From Roseomonas fluvialis (GTDB taxonomy: Bacteria > Pseudomonadota > Alphaproteobacteria > Acetobacterales > Acetobacteraceae): DNA of 64,000 bases. Position numbers and translations under genes: made by a program. Positions 52,870 to 60,454 of this stretch are shown in pieces (within the stretch, counting starts at the first letter, position 1; each line of letters starts with the position of its first letter). Under the pieces are notes generated by a model. That model saw only the letters and a program-made list of their open reading frames with translations, ran no database searches and had not been told where the DNA came from. Location: assembly GCF_022846615.1 (NCBI RefSeq), contig NZ_AP025637.1, positions 3,559,001 to 3,623,000 of the forward strand. Direction: 5' to 3'.

Positions 52870-53725
52870 GCCCCGCCGTGTTGACCACCACGGGTTCGAT
52901 CATGCTCTCGGCCTCGCGCTTCAGGCGCAGGTACGACCGCACCGAGAACGGGATCATGCCGAGGTAGATCAGCCCCGCGATCGCCAGCGCTGCCCAGGGT
53001 TCGGCCAGCAGGAGTGCGACGAACAGCCCGGTGCCCAGCAGCAGAGGCAGCACGTAGGCGCGCGGGATCTTGAAGTTCTTGAACGACCAGGTCGGCACGG
53101 TGCTGACCAGCAGCCCGGCGACCGTCACCATCACCACGCCCACGAAGGCCGGGTGGCGCACCGCCGCGGCCATCGACTCCCACCCCATCTGCTGCAGCCA
53201 CAGCCCCAGGAACAGCGGGAACAGTGCGCAGCCGGCACCGGCCGGCGCCGGCACGCCGGTGAAGAAGTTGTAGGCATAGGCCGGCTTCACGCCCTGCCCG
53301 ACATCCAGCGAGGCGTTGAACCGCGCAAGCCGCAGCGCCATGCACACCGCGAACAGCAGGCAGGGCGCGAAGCCCAGCGCGCGGTAGTCCTGCATGGTCC
53401 AGAAATACAGGATCAGCCCCGGCGCGACGCCGAAGCACAGGAAGTCCGACAGGCTGTCGAATTCCGCGCCGAAGCGCGACGTGGCTTTCAGCAGCCGCGC
53501 GAGCCGTCCGTCGAGTCCGTCGATCACTGCCGCCACCACGATCAACACCGCGGCCTGGTCGAAGCGCCCTTCGAAGGCGAAGCGGATCGCCACCAGCCCG
53601 CAGCATAGGCCGAGCATCGTGAGGATGTTCGGGATCAGCCGGTTGAACGACGTGCCGTCGAAGCGCGGGCGGGTGCGCGGGCGGAAGCGGCGGCGCAGCA
53701 GGCGGACGCGGGCGGGGTCGCTCAT
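52853..53725 (-). CDS. pssA: CDP-diacylglycerol-serine O-phosphatidyltransferase PssA
   Basis: A 290-residue integral membrane enzyme that makes phosphatidylserine from CDP-diacylglycerol and serine. The CDP-alcohol phosphotransferase motif is complete in DGLDGRLARLLKATSRFGAE followed by FDSLSD (D-xx-DG-xx-AR-x8-G-xxx-D-xxx-D). The start is put at 53725, where MSDPARVR begins; an in-frame ATG at 53779 arises from a repeat copy and would add an Arg-rich extension. It belongs with psd, 172 bp upstream on the same strand, for phosphatidylethanolamine synthesis. Confidence 0.93.
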   Translation of the reverse strand: MSDPARVRLLRRRFRPRTRPRFDGTSFNRLIPNILTMLGLCCGLVAIRFAFEGRFDQAAVLIVVAAVIDGLDGRLARLLKATSRFGAEFDSLSDFLCFGVAPGLILYFWTMQDYRALGFAPCLLFAVCMALRLARFNASLDVGQGVKPAYAYNFFTGVPAPAGAGCALFPLFLGLWLQQMGWESMAAAVRHPAFVGVVMVTVAGLLVSTVPTWSFKNFKIPRAYVLPLLLGTGLFVALLLAEPWAALAIAGLIYLGMIPFSVRSYLRLKREAESMIEPVVVNTAGHGTSG

Positions 53726-53727
53726 GG

Positions 53728-53894
53728 GGCGCCTGCGGCGCGGCGGCGCCGATTCAGACCTTCGGTGCTCGCCGGCCATGCCGGCTGCGCCCTGCGGTCA
53801 TCGGTGCGCTTCGTGGCGCCTGCGGCGCGGCGGCGCCGATTCAGACCTTCGGTGCTCGCCGGCCATGCCGGCTGCGCCCTGCGGTCATCGGTGC
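53728..53894. repeat. 80-bp tandem direct repeat, two copies, between psd and pssA
   Basis: Bases 53728-53807 and 53815-53894 are identical 80-mers separated by GCTTCGT, giving an 87-bp period. Each copy includes GCCGGCCATGCCGGC, an internal near-palindrome. An 87-bp period is 29 codons, so reading frames pass through both copies. The copy nearest pssA places an in-frame ATG 18 codons before the pssA start. It occupies nearly all of the psd-pssA gap and could be a duplicated intergenic element. Confidence 0.85.
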
Positions 53895-53897
53895 CGG

Positions 53898-54575
53898 TCA
53901 CGGCCCACCCAGCTCCGCCAGCACCGTCTCGCCGCCGATCATGGTCTGGCCGACGCTCACGATCGGGCGCAGGCCCTCGGGCAGGTAGACATCGGTGCGG
54001 CTGCCGAAGCGGATGATGCCGAAGCGGTCGCCCGCCTGCACCGCATCCCCCACCTTCGCGTCCGACAGGATGCGCCGCGCCACCAGGCCGGCGATCTGCA
54101 CCACCGCGAGGTCCCGCCCGTCGGGCAGCGCCAGCGCGATGGCGTTGCGCTCGTTCTCTTCGCTCGCCTTGTCGAGGTTGGCGCTGAGGAACTTGCCGTG
54201 CCGGTAGGCCACGCGCGTGACGGTGCCATCCACCGGCATGCGGTTCACGTGGACGTCCAGCACCGACAGGAAGATCGCCACGCGCCAACGCGGCGCGGGG
54301 CCGAGGCCGAGTTCCTCCGGCGGCACCGCGGGCACGATGCTGACCACCTTGCCGTCCGCCGGCGCGATGACCAGGCCGGGCCGCCCGGGCGGGTAACGTT
54401 CCGGATCGCGGAAGAAATACAGGCAGAAGGCGAGGAACGCCGCCGCCAGCCAGAACAGCCAGTCGCCCAGCAACAGCAGGCCGAGCAGCGCCGCCACCCC
54501 CCCGCCGATCAGGAAGGGCCGCGCCGCCGGATGCGGCGGCGCAAGCACGAGACGAAGACTTTGTCCAAGGGCCAT
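53898..54575 (-). CDS. psd: Phosphatidylserine decarboxylase (proenzyme)
   Basis: A 225-residue proenzyme of the short alphaproteobacterial type. Two membrane-seeking helices lie at about residues 20-52, then CLYFFRDPERYPP, DGKVVSIVPA and SVLDVHVNRMPVDG. The self-cleavage site is IRFGSRTDVYLPEG: the Ser after FG becomes the pyruvoyl group. It converts phosphatidylserine to phosphatidylethanolamine and is upstream of pssA on the same strand. It is divergent from a small hypothetical gene with a 48-bp gap. Confidence 0.94.
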   Translation of the reverse strand: MALGQSLRLVLAPPHPAARPFLIGGGVAALLGLLLLGDWLFWLAAAFLAFCLYFFRDPERYPPGRPGLVIAPADGKVVSIVPAVPPEELGLGPAPRWRVAIFLSVLDVHVNRMPVDGTVTRVAYRHGKFLSANLDKASEENERNAIALALPDGRDLAVVQIAGLVARRILSDAKVGDAVQAGDRFGIIRFGSRTDVYLPEGLRPIVSVGQTMIGGETVLAELGGP

Positions 54576-54623
54576 GTGGCCGCGGTTATGGTGTGTTCAC
54601 CAGTCCTGGACAACCCTGCATCC

Positions 54624-55037
54624 ATGCAGACCATCCCCCTCGGCCCGTTTGCCGTCACGCCGGACGGGGCGTTCGCCCCGCGCGCGCCCCACCCGTTGCC
54701 TTGCCTGCGCTTCGCCTGGCGTGGCCGCGCCTGCGAGGCACGGATCGCTGCCGAAGGCGTGCGGATGGCGGTGGATGTCGGGCGCATCCCGTCCACGGCC
54801 GACCCTGGCGCGGATCGCAGGCGGGCCTTCGCCGCCCTGGCCGACCTGCCGGCCTCCCTGCCGCCGGGCCTGCAGGCGCGACTGCTGCCCGACCACCGGA
54901 TCCGCGTCGAGGCCACCGCCGCGGTCATCCCGCCGGCAAATGCGATCGCGCTGGTCGCCGCCCTGGTGCGCTTCGCGCTCGAGATCGACCCATGGCTCGA
55001 TCGGCTCGAGGCCGACGGGCTGGCGCAGGCGGCCTGA
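54624..55037 (+). CDS. Conserved-looking hypothetical protein
   Basis: A 137-residue protein with no signal peptide or membrane helix. Sequence features: MQTIPLGPFAVTPDGAFAPR, a beta-rich FAWRGRACEARIAAEGVRMAVDVGRIPST, then helical DPGADRRRAFAALADLPASLPPGLQARLLPDHRIRVEAT and a C-terminal helix FALEIDPWLDRLEADGLAQA. Composition and codon use fit a real gene. No family recognised. It is divergent from psd and ends 9 bp short of the convergent membrane protein gene. Confidence 0.65.
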   Translation: MQTIPLGPFAVTPDGAFAPRAPHPLPCLRFAWRGRACEARIAAEGVRMAVDVGRIPSTADPGADRRRAFAALADLPASLPPGLQARLLPDHRIRVEATAAVIPPANAIALVAALVRFALEIDPWLDRLEADGLAQAA

Positions 55038-55046
55038 CCGGGCCGG

Positions 55047-55811
55047 TCAGCGCAGCAAGGCAGTGGCCGCCAGGGCCGGGGCGGCCGCCAGCACGGGGCC
55101 GGCCCAGGGGCCGATCCTCCGCGGCAGGCGCCCGGCCACCCATGGCCCGGCCAGCAAGGCCAGCGCCGGTGCGGCGGCGGCGGCCCAATCCGCCGGCGCC
55201 CCGCGCCCGAGCACCGGCACCGCCGCGATGCCCGCCAGCATGACGCCGAGCGCAACACGCACCGGCGCCGCCCCGGCCTGCCGGCCCAGCGCCGCGCCCA
55301 GCACCGCGCCCAATCCCGCCAGCGCATAGGCCAGATGAGGCCCGCGCGCCGCCGCGAGCGCGAGCCCGGCCGCAAGCATCGCCCAGGCCACCGCCATGGC
55401 CGGGCCACCACGCAGCGCACCCGCGCCCATGGCCAAGGCCAGGGCCGCCGCGACGGGGGCGGCCCGCAGCATCGTATCCGGGTGCAGCGGCGCACCGCTC
55501 ATCCACCAGGCGCCGGCCAGCACGCCGATCGCACCGGCCACCGCCCGCGCGGCGCGCCCGCGCAGCACGGCCACCACCACTGCGCCGCCGAGCGCGACCA
55601 GCGCCAGCATGGGCAGGCGTTCGGCCAATTGGCGCGGCGATGCCCCGACCACGCCCGTCACAGCGAGGCACCCCGCCGCAAGCCCGACCGCGCCAGCCAG
55701 GGCGGAGACCGCCGGCAGGCGCAGGACCCGCCCCGCCGCCAGCAGCACGAGTGTCCCCAGCAGCGCGACCGCCGCCCCCCTGACAACCGCCGGAACCGCA
55801 TCAAATCCCAT
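55047..55811 (-). CDS. Multispanning membrane protein, unknown
   Basis: A 254-residue, very hydrophobic protein with about eight to ten predicted helices (VRGAAVALLGTLVLLAAG, LALVALGGAVVVAVLRG, AMAVAWAMLAAGLALAAARGP). It has no recognisable transporter motif. The ATG at 55811 follows AGGGG; upstream residues in the open frame are antisense to the cytochrome b561 gene. It is divergent from that gene by 73 bp, so a promoter region must lie between. Confidence 0.6.
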   Translation of the reverse strand: MGFDAVPAVVRGAAVALLGTLVLLAAGRVLRLPAVSALAGAVGLAAGCLAVTGVVGASPRQLAERLPMLALVALGGAVVVAVLRGRAARAVAGAIGVLAGAWWMSGAPLHPDTMLRAAPVAAALALAMGAGALRGGPAMAVAWAMLAAGLALAAARGPHLAYALAGLGAVLGAALGRQAGAAPVRVALGVMLAGIAAVPVLGRGAPADWAAAAAPALALLAGPWVAGRLPRRIGPWAGPVLAAAPALAATALLR

Positions 55812-55884
55812 CCAGCACCCCTGCCCGAGGCTTCGCGGCACCTGCCCCGCCATGCCAGGGTGCACTGCGGCAAGGAGCAAGTGC

Positions 55885-56571
55885 ATGAGCGAGAAACTGG
55901 TGCCCGTGAAGGTCTGGGACGGCTGGGTGCGGCTGTTCCACTGGGGCACGGCGGGCTGCGTGCTGGTGTCGTACTTCAGCGCCAAGTCCGGCGCGTGGAA
56001 CCTGCACTACGGATCGGGCTACCTGCTGCTGACGCTGGTTACGTTCCGCATCCTGTGGGGCCTCGTGGGGTCCGAGAATGCGCGCTTCTGGACCTTCCTG
56101 CGCTCCCCGCTGGCCGCGCTGCGCCAATTGGGCAAGTTCCGTCGCGTCGAACCCGACACCGAGACCACCCACAACCCCGCCGGTGCCTGGATGGTGGTGG
56201 TGCTGCTCGCCCTGCTGCTGGCGCAAGGTGTCTCGGGGCTGATGGCCAACCACGATGTCGGCTTCACCTATTCGCAGCACGGCCCTCTCGCGAACTGGGT
56301 CAGCGAATCCACGTCGGAGCGCATGACCAACCTGCATGCCACGCTGATCAACCTGCTGCTGCTCGCGGTGCTGGCGCATGTCCTGGCGGTGGTGTCCTAC
56401 CGCCTGTTCAAGGGGCAGGACCTGGTGGTGCCGATGGTGACCGGGACCAAGCGGATCCCGGCCTCCCATGCGAAGGCGCCGCGGCTTGCGAACCCCGCGC
56501 TGGGCGCGGTGCTGCTGGCGGCCGCGGCGTTCGGCGTCTGGTACGTCAGGCGCCTGGGCATGGGCGCCTGA
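55885..56571 (+). CDS. Cytochrome b561-type membrane protein
   Basis: A 228-residue protein with four main helices plus a C-terminal one. VWDGWVRLFHWGTAGCVLVSYFS, the pair of His ligands on helices (RLFHW, NLHATLINLLLLAVLAHVLAVV) and HNPAGAWMVVVLLALLLAQGVSG match the prokaryotic cytochrome b561/hydrogenase cytochrome b family. It transfers electrons across the inner membrane. AAGGAG precedes the ATG. It is convergent with the cytochrome c' gene 8 bp away, an arrangement often seen where the two act together. Confidence 0.88.
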   Translation: MSEKLVPVKVWDGWVRLFHWGTAGCVLVSYFSAKSGAWNLHYGSGYLLLTLVTFRILWGLVGSENARFWTFLRSPLAALRQLGKFRRVEPDTETTHNPAGAWMVVVLLALLLAQGVSGLMANHDVGFTYSQHGPLANWVSESTSERMTNLHATLINLLLLAVLAHVLAVVSYRLFKGQDLVVPMVTGTKRIPASHAKAPRLANPALGAVLLAAAAFGVWYVRRLGMGA

Positions 56572-56579
56572 CGCGCCGT

Positions 56580-57017
56580 TCAGCGCGCCGGGCCGCGATA
56601 GGGGCGGTGGCAGGTGCCGCAGGTCGCGCCGGTCTGGTTGAAGGCCGCGGTGGTCGCGGCCACGTCGCCCGAGGCCGCCGCGGCGCGCAGCGCCTGCAGC
56701 TGGGTGATCATGTTGGCGTTCACCTGCTCGAATCCGGCGCGGTCGGACCAGATGGTGGGCAGCGCGCGGGTATCCCCGGTGCCGCTGCCGGCCGGGAACA
56801 GGGCGGGCAGGCCGCGGTAGAAGGCGATCATGGCGTCCACACGCTCGACCAGCGGGCGGGTGTCACCGCGCGCATCGGTCACGGCCTTGATCGCTTCCAT
56901 CTGGCGGCCCATGCCACGCAGGCCGTCACGGCGCTGCGCGATGACATCCTGCGCGAACGCCGCGCTGGCCGTGCACATGGCGGCGATCGCCGCGCCCGCG
57001 AGTATCCAGGACTTCAT
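56580..57017 (-). CDS. Cytochrome c' family protein
   Basis: A 145-residue secreted cytochrome: signal MKSWILAGAAIAAMCTASAA, then a four-helix bundle with RRDGLRGMGRQMEAIKAV at the start and the heme-binding CGTCH near the C-terminus (TGATCGTCHRPYRG), the hallmark of cytochrome c'. The usual Arg/Lys close to heme follows. AAGGGA lies before the ATG. Typically binds NO or serves as an electron carrier; adjacent cytochrome b561 suggests a redox partner role. Confidence 0.9.
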   Translation of the reverse strand: MKSWILAGAAIAAMCTASAAFAQDVIAQRRDGLRGMGRQMEAIKAVTDARGDTRPLVERVDAMIAFYRGLPALFPAGSGTGDTRALPTIWSDRAGFEQVNANMITQLQALRAAAASGDVAATTAAFNQTGATCGTCHRPYRGPAR

Positions 57018-57180
57018 GAAGCATCCCTTTCGTTGAGGCCTTCGGCCGCGCGTCCTTCGCACGATCCGAGGATAAGGTGCCAGCGCGGATCGGCAATGAC
57101 CCGTGACAAAGTCGCGCGCACCCCGGCTTGCGGGCGCGGGGGCGGGTCGCTATACCGCCGCCTCCGCAGTGGGCCGGCGC

Positions 57181-57257
57181 CGGAGTGTAGCTCAGCCTGG
57201 TAGAGCACTGTGTTCGGGACGCAGGGGCCGGAGGTTCGAATCCTCTCACTCCGACCA
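57181..57257 (+). tRNA. tRNA-Pro (anticodon CGG)
   Basis: A full cloverleaf can be drawn: acceptor stem CGGAGTG pairs with CACTCCG, the D-loop is AGCTCAGCCTGGTAGAGC, the anticodon stem CTGTG/CGCAG encloses TTCGGGA with anticodon CGG, and the T-arm GGAGGTTCGAATCCTC ends in a genomically encoded ACCA. The C1-G72 first pair is usual for bacterial tRNA-Pro. It is followed by a strong terminator. Confidence 0.95.
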
Positions 57258-57275
57258 ATCCCGCCCGCCGCGGCG

Positions 57276-57308
57276 AAGGCCCCCTGAGCGATCAGGGGGC
57301 CTTTTTCT
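57276..57308 (+). terminator. Intrinsic terminator of tRNA-Pro
   Basis: A perfect stem AAGGCCCCCTGA/TCAGGGGGCCTT with GCGA loop is followed directly by a T-rich run (TTTTTCTTT). It begins 19 bases after the tRNA CCA end. This is the best intrinsic terminator in the window. Confidence 0.92.
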
Positions 57309-57362
57309 TTGGCACCGAAGCGTTTCCTTGGGTGCGCGCCGGGCCCGCGGCAGACTCGCCGC

Positions 57363-57698
57363 ATGAACCGCGCCTTTCTGACCGCCGTCCTGTCGCTGCT
57401 GTGCCTGGCGCCGCTGGGCGTCCGGGCGGAAGCCTCCCCGCCGCCGATCGCCCCGGGCACGCCCTACGCCGCCGCGCGAGAGGCGCTGCTGCGCGATGGC
57501 TGGCAGCCGCTGCGCGACCCCGAGGCCGATGCCTGCGGCGCCACCGAACGGCGCTGCACCGGACGGCCCGAGATGGTGGCCTGCGCCGGCACCGGGGAAG
57601 CTCCCTGCATCTTCGCCTGGCAGCGGGGCGGCGTTGCGATCGAGGTGATCACGCGCGGCGAGGAGACCACCGTCGCGGCCCTGCGCACGCGCCGATAG
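57363..57698 (+). CDS. Small exported protein with paired cysteines
   Basis: A 111-residue secreted protein: signal MNRAFLTAVLSLLCLAPLGVRA, then YAAAREALLRDGWQPLRD, four cysteines (DACGATERRC, VACAGTGEAPC) that probably form two disulfides, and IEVITRGEETTVAALRTR. The repeated pattern 'R..LL.DGWQPL' occurs in small periplasmic proteins of alphaproteobacteria, but I do not recognise a named family. It starts 55 bases after the tRNA terminator and is transcribed separately. Confidence 0.7.
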   Translation: MNRAFLTAVLSLLCLAPLGVRAEASPPPIAPGTPYAAAREALLRDGWQPLRDPEADACGATERRCTGRPEMVACAGTGEAPCIFAWQRGGVAIEVITRGEETTVAALRTRR

Positions 57699-57799
57699 AT
57701 CCCGTTTCCGATCGGATGGGCTCATCCGACCGGGTGACGATGCTGGTGAAACCCACAGGCGATCGGAGCTTCAGCAAGCCACGGCGCGCGGCAACGGGG

Positions 57800-57985
57800 C
57801 TAGCGCACCGCCCAGACGATGAGCCGCTTCGCCGGCCAGACCCAGGCGATGCCCGCGATCGCGAAGAACAACAATTCGACCGTCCAGTGCAGCGCCCGGA
57901 CATGGTCCGCCAGCAGCAGCACCACGACGACATAGGCGAGGAAACCGGCAATCCCGAGCAGGGCAGCGATGGTGGAGCGCGACAT
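57800..57985 (-). CDS. DUF2842-type small membrane protein
   Basis: A 61-residue protein with two helices (ALLGIAGFLAYVVVVLLLADHV and LLFFAIAGIAWVWPAKRLIVW). The ending AWVWPAKRLI and size match DUF2842 of alphaproteobacteria, which also supports the taxonomic placement. The ATG at 57985 starts at MSRSTIAALLG; an upstream in-frame ATG exists at 58021 but adds unrelated basic residues. Function unknown. Confidence 0.75.
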   Translation of the reverse strand: MSRSTIAALLGIAGFLAYVVVVLLLADHVRALHWTVELLFFAIAGIAWVWPAKRLIVWAVR

Positions 57986-58151
57986 ACAGGCGCATCTGCC
58001 GCTTCGGTCGCGTTTCGCCAAGACCTGTCAACAAACATGGACAGTTTGGGTGTCAATCTTCTAGTCTCGCTTCAGGAAGGCTAGCCAATCGCCGGCCCGC
58101 CCCCGCGGCTCTCGCGGCGGTGTCCCCCAACAGGACCGGCAGCGACCAGAC

Positions 58152-58757
58152 GTGACCGCAACCGACACCATCGACCTCAAGGCCCATATCCGCGGGATCC
58201 CGGATTTCCCGAAGCCCGGCATCCTGTTCTACGACATCTCGACTCTGCTGCGGCACGGCGCCGCCTGGCGCGCCGCGGTGTCGCGCCTTGCCGCTGCGAT
58301 CGGCCCGCACAAGCCCGACGTGCTGGCCGGCATCGAAAGCCGCGGCTTCCTGGTGGCGGCCCCGCTCGCTCTCGAGCTCGGCCTCGGCTTCGTCATGCTG
58401 CGCAAGCCGCGCAAGCTGCCGGGGCTCACCATCGGGCTGAACTACGCGCTGGAATACGGCACCGACCGGATCGAGATGCAGGCGGATGCCATCGCAAAGG
58501 GCCAGAGGGTCGTGCTCCTGGACGACCTGCTCGCGACGGGCGGGACCATGGCGGCGGGGATTTCCCTGCTCCGCCAGGCAGGGGCCGAGGTGCCGTGCGC
58601 GGCCGCGCTGATCGAGCTGACCTTCCTAGGCGGAAGGAGCAGGCTCGATGTCCCGTTCGAATCCCTCGTCGCTAGGGCCCGGGGACCGACCCGGCGCATG
58701 TGCATGCGATCCGCCGCGCCATCGCCGAACGCCATCCGCTCGACATCGAACTGGTGA
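58152..58757 (+). CDS. apt: Adenine phosphoribosyltransferase with foreign C-terminal tail
   Basis: Residues 1-174 are a normal [22 protein letters not shown], the base-site [14 protein letters not shown] and the PRPP motif [14 protein letters not shown] (about 120-133), ending [20 protein letters not shown]. Normal family members stop within a few residues of this point; here the frame continues for 27 residues of unrelated Arg/Ser-rich sequence ([13 protein letters not shown]) because the DNA after codon 174 belongs to a LOV-type kinase gene. The catalytic core is intact, so the enzyme (adenine salvage) may still work. Confidence 0.85.
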   Translation: MTATDTIDLKAHIRGIPDFPKPGILFYDISTLLRHGAAWRAAVSRLAAAIGPHKPDVLAGIESRGFLVAAPLALELGLGFVMLRKPRKLPGLTIGLNYALEYGTDRIEMQADAIAKGQRVVLLDDLLATGGTMAAGISLLRQAGAEVPCAAALIELTFLGGRSRLDVPFESLVARARGPTRRMCMRSAAPSPNAIRSTSNW

Positions 58758-60442
58758 ACTACAAGCGCGACGGCACGCGCTTCGTGAACGAACTGCACAT
58801 CTCCCCGGTCTTCGGGCCGGACGGCGCGCTGCTGCACTTCTTCGGCATCCAGCACGACGTTACCGCACGCGAGAAGCTGGCGCGCGCCAACCAGCGCGCG
58901 CGCCGCCAGGCGGAGAAGTCGTCGGCCGAAAAATCGGACTTCCTCGCTTTCATGTCGCACGAGATCCGCACGCCGATGAACGGCGTGATGGGCACCGTCT
59001 CGCTCCTGCTCGACACCGCGCTCGATGCCGAGCAACGCGCCTATGCCGAAACCGCGCGCCGCTGCGGGGAGACGCTGCTGTCCACGGTGAACGAGATGCT
59101 CGACCTGTCGCGCATCGAGGCCGGGCGGCTCAGCCTCGAGACGATCCCCTTCGACCTGGCCAAGCCGGTGACCGAGGTGCTGGACCTGCTCGGCCCCGCC
59201 GCGGCCGAGAAGGGCATCCGCCTGTCCGCCAGCATCGACCCCACCCTGCCCGCCCGCGTGGTGGGCGACCCGCAGCGGCTGCGCCAGGTGCTGTTGAACC
59301 TCGCGGACAATGCGGTGAAGTTCACGTCGTCCGGCGGCGTCGGCCTGCGGGTGGAGCGCGCCGAGGGCGAGGAACCGCGCATCCGCTTCGCCGTGGCGGA
59401 TACCGGCATCGGCATCCCGCCCGAGGTGCAGCGCCGGCTGTTCCAACGCTTCGCGCAGGGCGCGTCGGACACCGCGCGGCGCTTCGGCGGATCGGGCCTG
59501 GGGCTGATGATCTGCCGGCGCCTGGTGGGGCTGATGGGCGGCAAGGTCGGGCTGGTCTCGACACCCGGAAAGGGATCGGTCTTCGCGTTCGACATCCCGC
59601 TGGCGCCGGTCGCGGAATCGGGCCGCCCGCCGGCCACGCTGCTGCCCACACCCGAAGCGGTCGCCGCGCGCGTCCCGCCGGGGGCGCGTGGACGAATCCT
59701 GCTGGCCGAGGATGGCGAGGCGAACCAGCTGGTCGCGGCCGCGATCCTGCGCAAGGCCGGCTATGCCGTGGACCTCGCCCGCGATGGCGAAGAAGCGGTG
59801 GGGGCGGCACGCACCGCCGCCTATGACGTGGTGCTGATGGATGTGCGCATGCCGCGCATGGATGGCTATGCCGCGACCGCGGCGATCCGCGCCATGACGG
59901 GCGCGGCGGGGCGCGTGCCGATCCTGGCCATGACCGCCTCGGCCATGGCGGGAGACCGGGAGAAGTGCCTGGCCGCCGGCATGGACGGGCACCTGCCCAA
60001 GCCGATGGACCGCGCCGTCCTGCTGCGCGCGGTAGCCGATGTGCTGGACGCGCGCCCGCGCCGCCCGCGCGCCCTGCCGCCAGTCGAGGAACCGCACGCC
60101 GTCCCCAGCCTGCTCGACCACACGACGCTCGAGGAATTGCGCAGCGCGGTCGGCCCCGGGCGGCTGCCGCGGCTGATCGGCGTCTTCGCCGAGGAGACCC
60201 GCGCGCGGCTGGCGCGGCTCGCCGCCACCACCGACCTCATGGCGATCGAGGAGGAGGCGCATGGGCTGAAATCGGCCGCCGGCACCTTCGGTGCGGCCGC
60301 GCTGCGCGAGACGGCCGCGGCGCTGGAAGCCGCCTGCGTGGCCGGCGAATCCCGCACCGCGCTGGCGCTGCGCGACACATTGCCGGGGCTGGTCGAACGT
60401 TCGCTCGCGGCCTATCCGGTGCGGCTGTCGGGCGGGGGCTGA
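58700..60442 (+). CDS. Truncated LOV/PAS hybrid histidine kinase with REC and Hpt domains
   Basis: The frame begins in the second half of a LOV/PAS domain: [30 protein letters not shown] text, [15 protein letters not shown] and FFGIQHDVT, typical of the part after the FMN-binding Cys motif. It then has HisKA with His87 ([11 protein letters not shown]), ATPase motifs [11 protein letters not shown] and DTGIGIP, a receiver with Asp381 ([12 protein letters not shown]) and an Hpt domain with His521 ([11 protein letters not shown]). The start is unclear: GTG at 58700 opens the frame, without ribosome binding site. In the same frame a TAG at 58673-58675 replaces the expected LOV residue just before GPGTDP. 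The sensor half is missing. Confidence 0.75.
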   Translation: MHAIRRAIAERHPLDIELVNYKRDGTRFVNELHISPVFGPDGALLHFFGIQHDVTAREKLARANQRARRQAEKSSAEKSDFLAFMSHEIRTPMNGVMGTVSLLLDTALDAEQRAYAETARRCGETLLSTVNEMLDLSRIEAGRLSLETIPFDLAKPVTEVLDLLGPAAAEKGIRLSASIDPTLPARVVGDPQRLRQVLLNLADNAVKFTSSGGVGLRVERAEGEEPRIRFAVADTGIGIPPEVQRRLFQRFAQGASDTARRFGGSGLGLMICRRLVGLMGGKVGLVSTPGKGSVFAFDIPLAPVAESGRPPATLLPTPEAVAARVPPGARGRILLAEDGEANQLVAAAILRKAGYAVDLARDGEEAVGAARTAAYDVVLMDVRMPRMDGYAATAAIRAMTGAAGRVPILAMTASAMAGDREKCLAAGMDGHLPKPMDRAVLLRAVADVLDARPRRPRALPPVEEPHAVPSLLDHTTLEELRSAVGPGRLPRLIGVFAEETRARLARLAATTDLMAIEEEAHGLKSAAGTFGAAALRETAAALEAACVAGESRTALALRDTLPGLVERSLAAYPVRLSGGG

Positions 60443-60454
60443 CCCACCCGGGCG

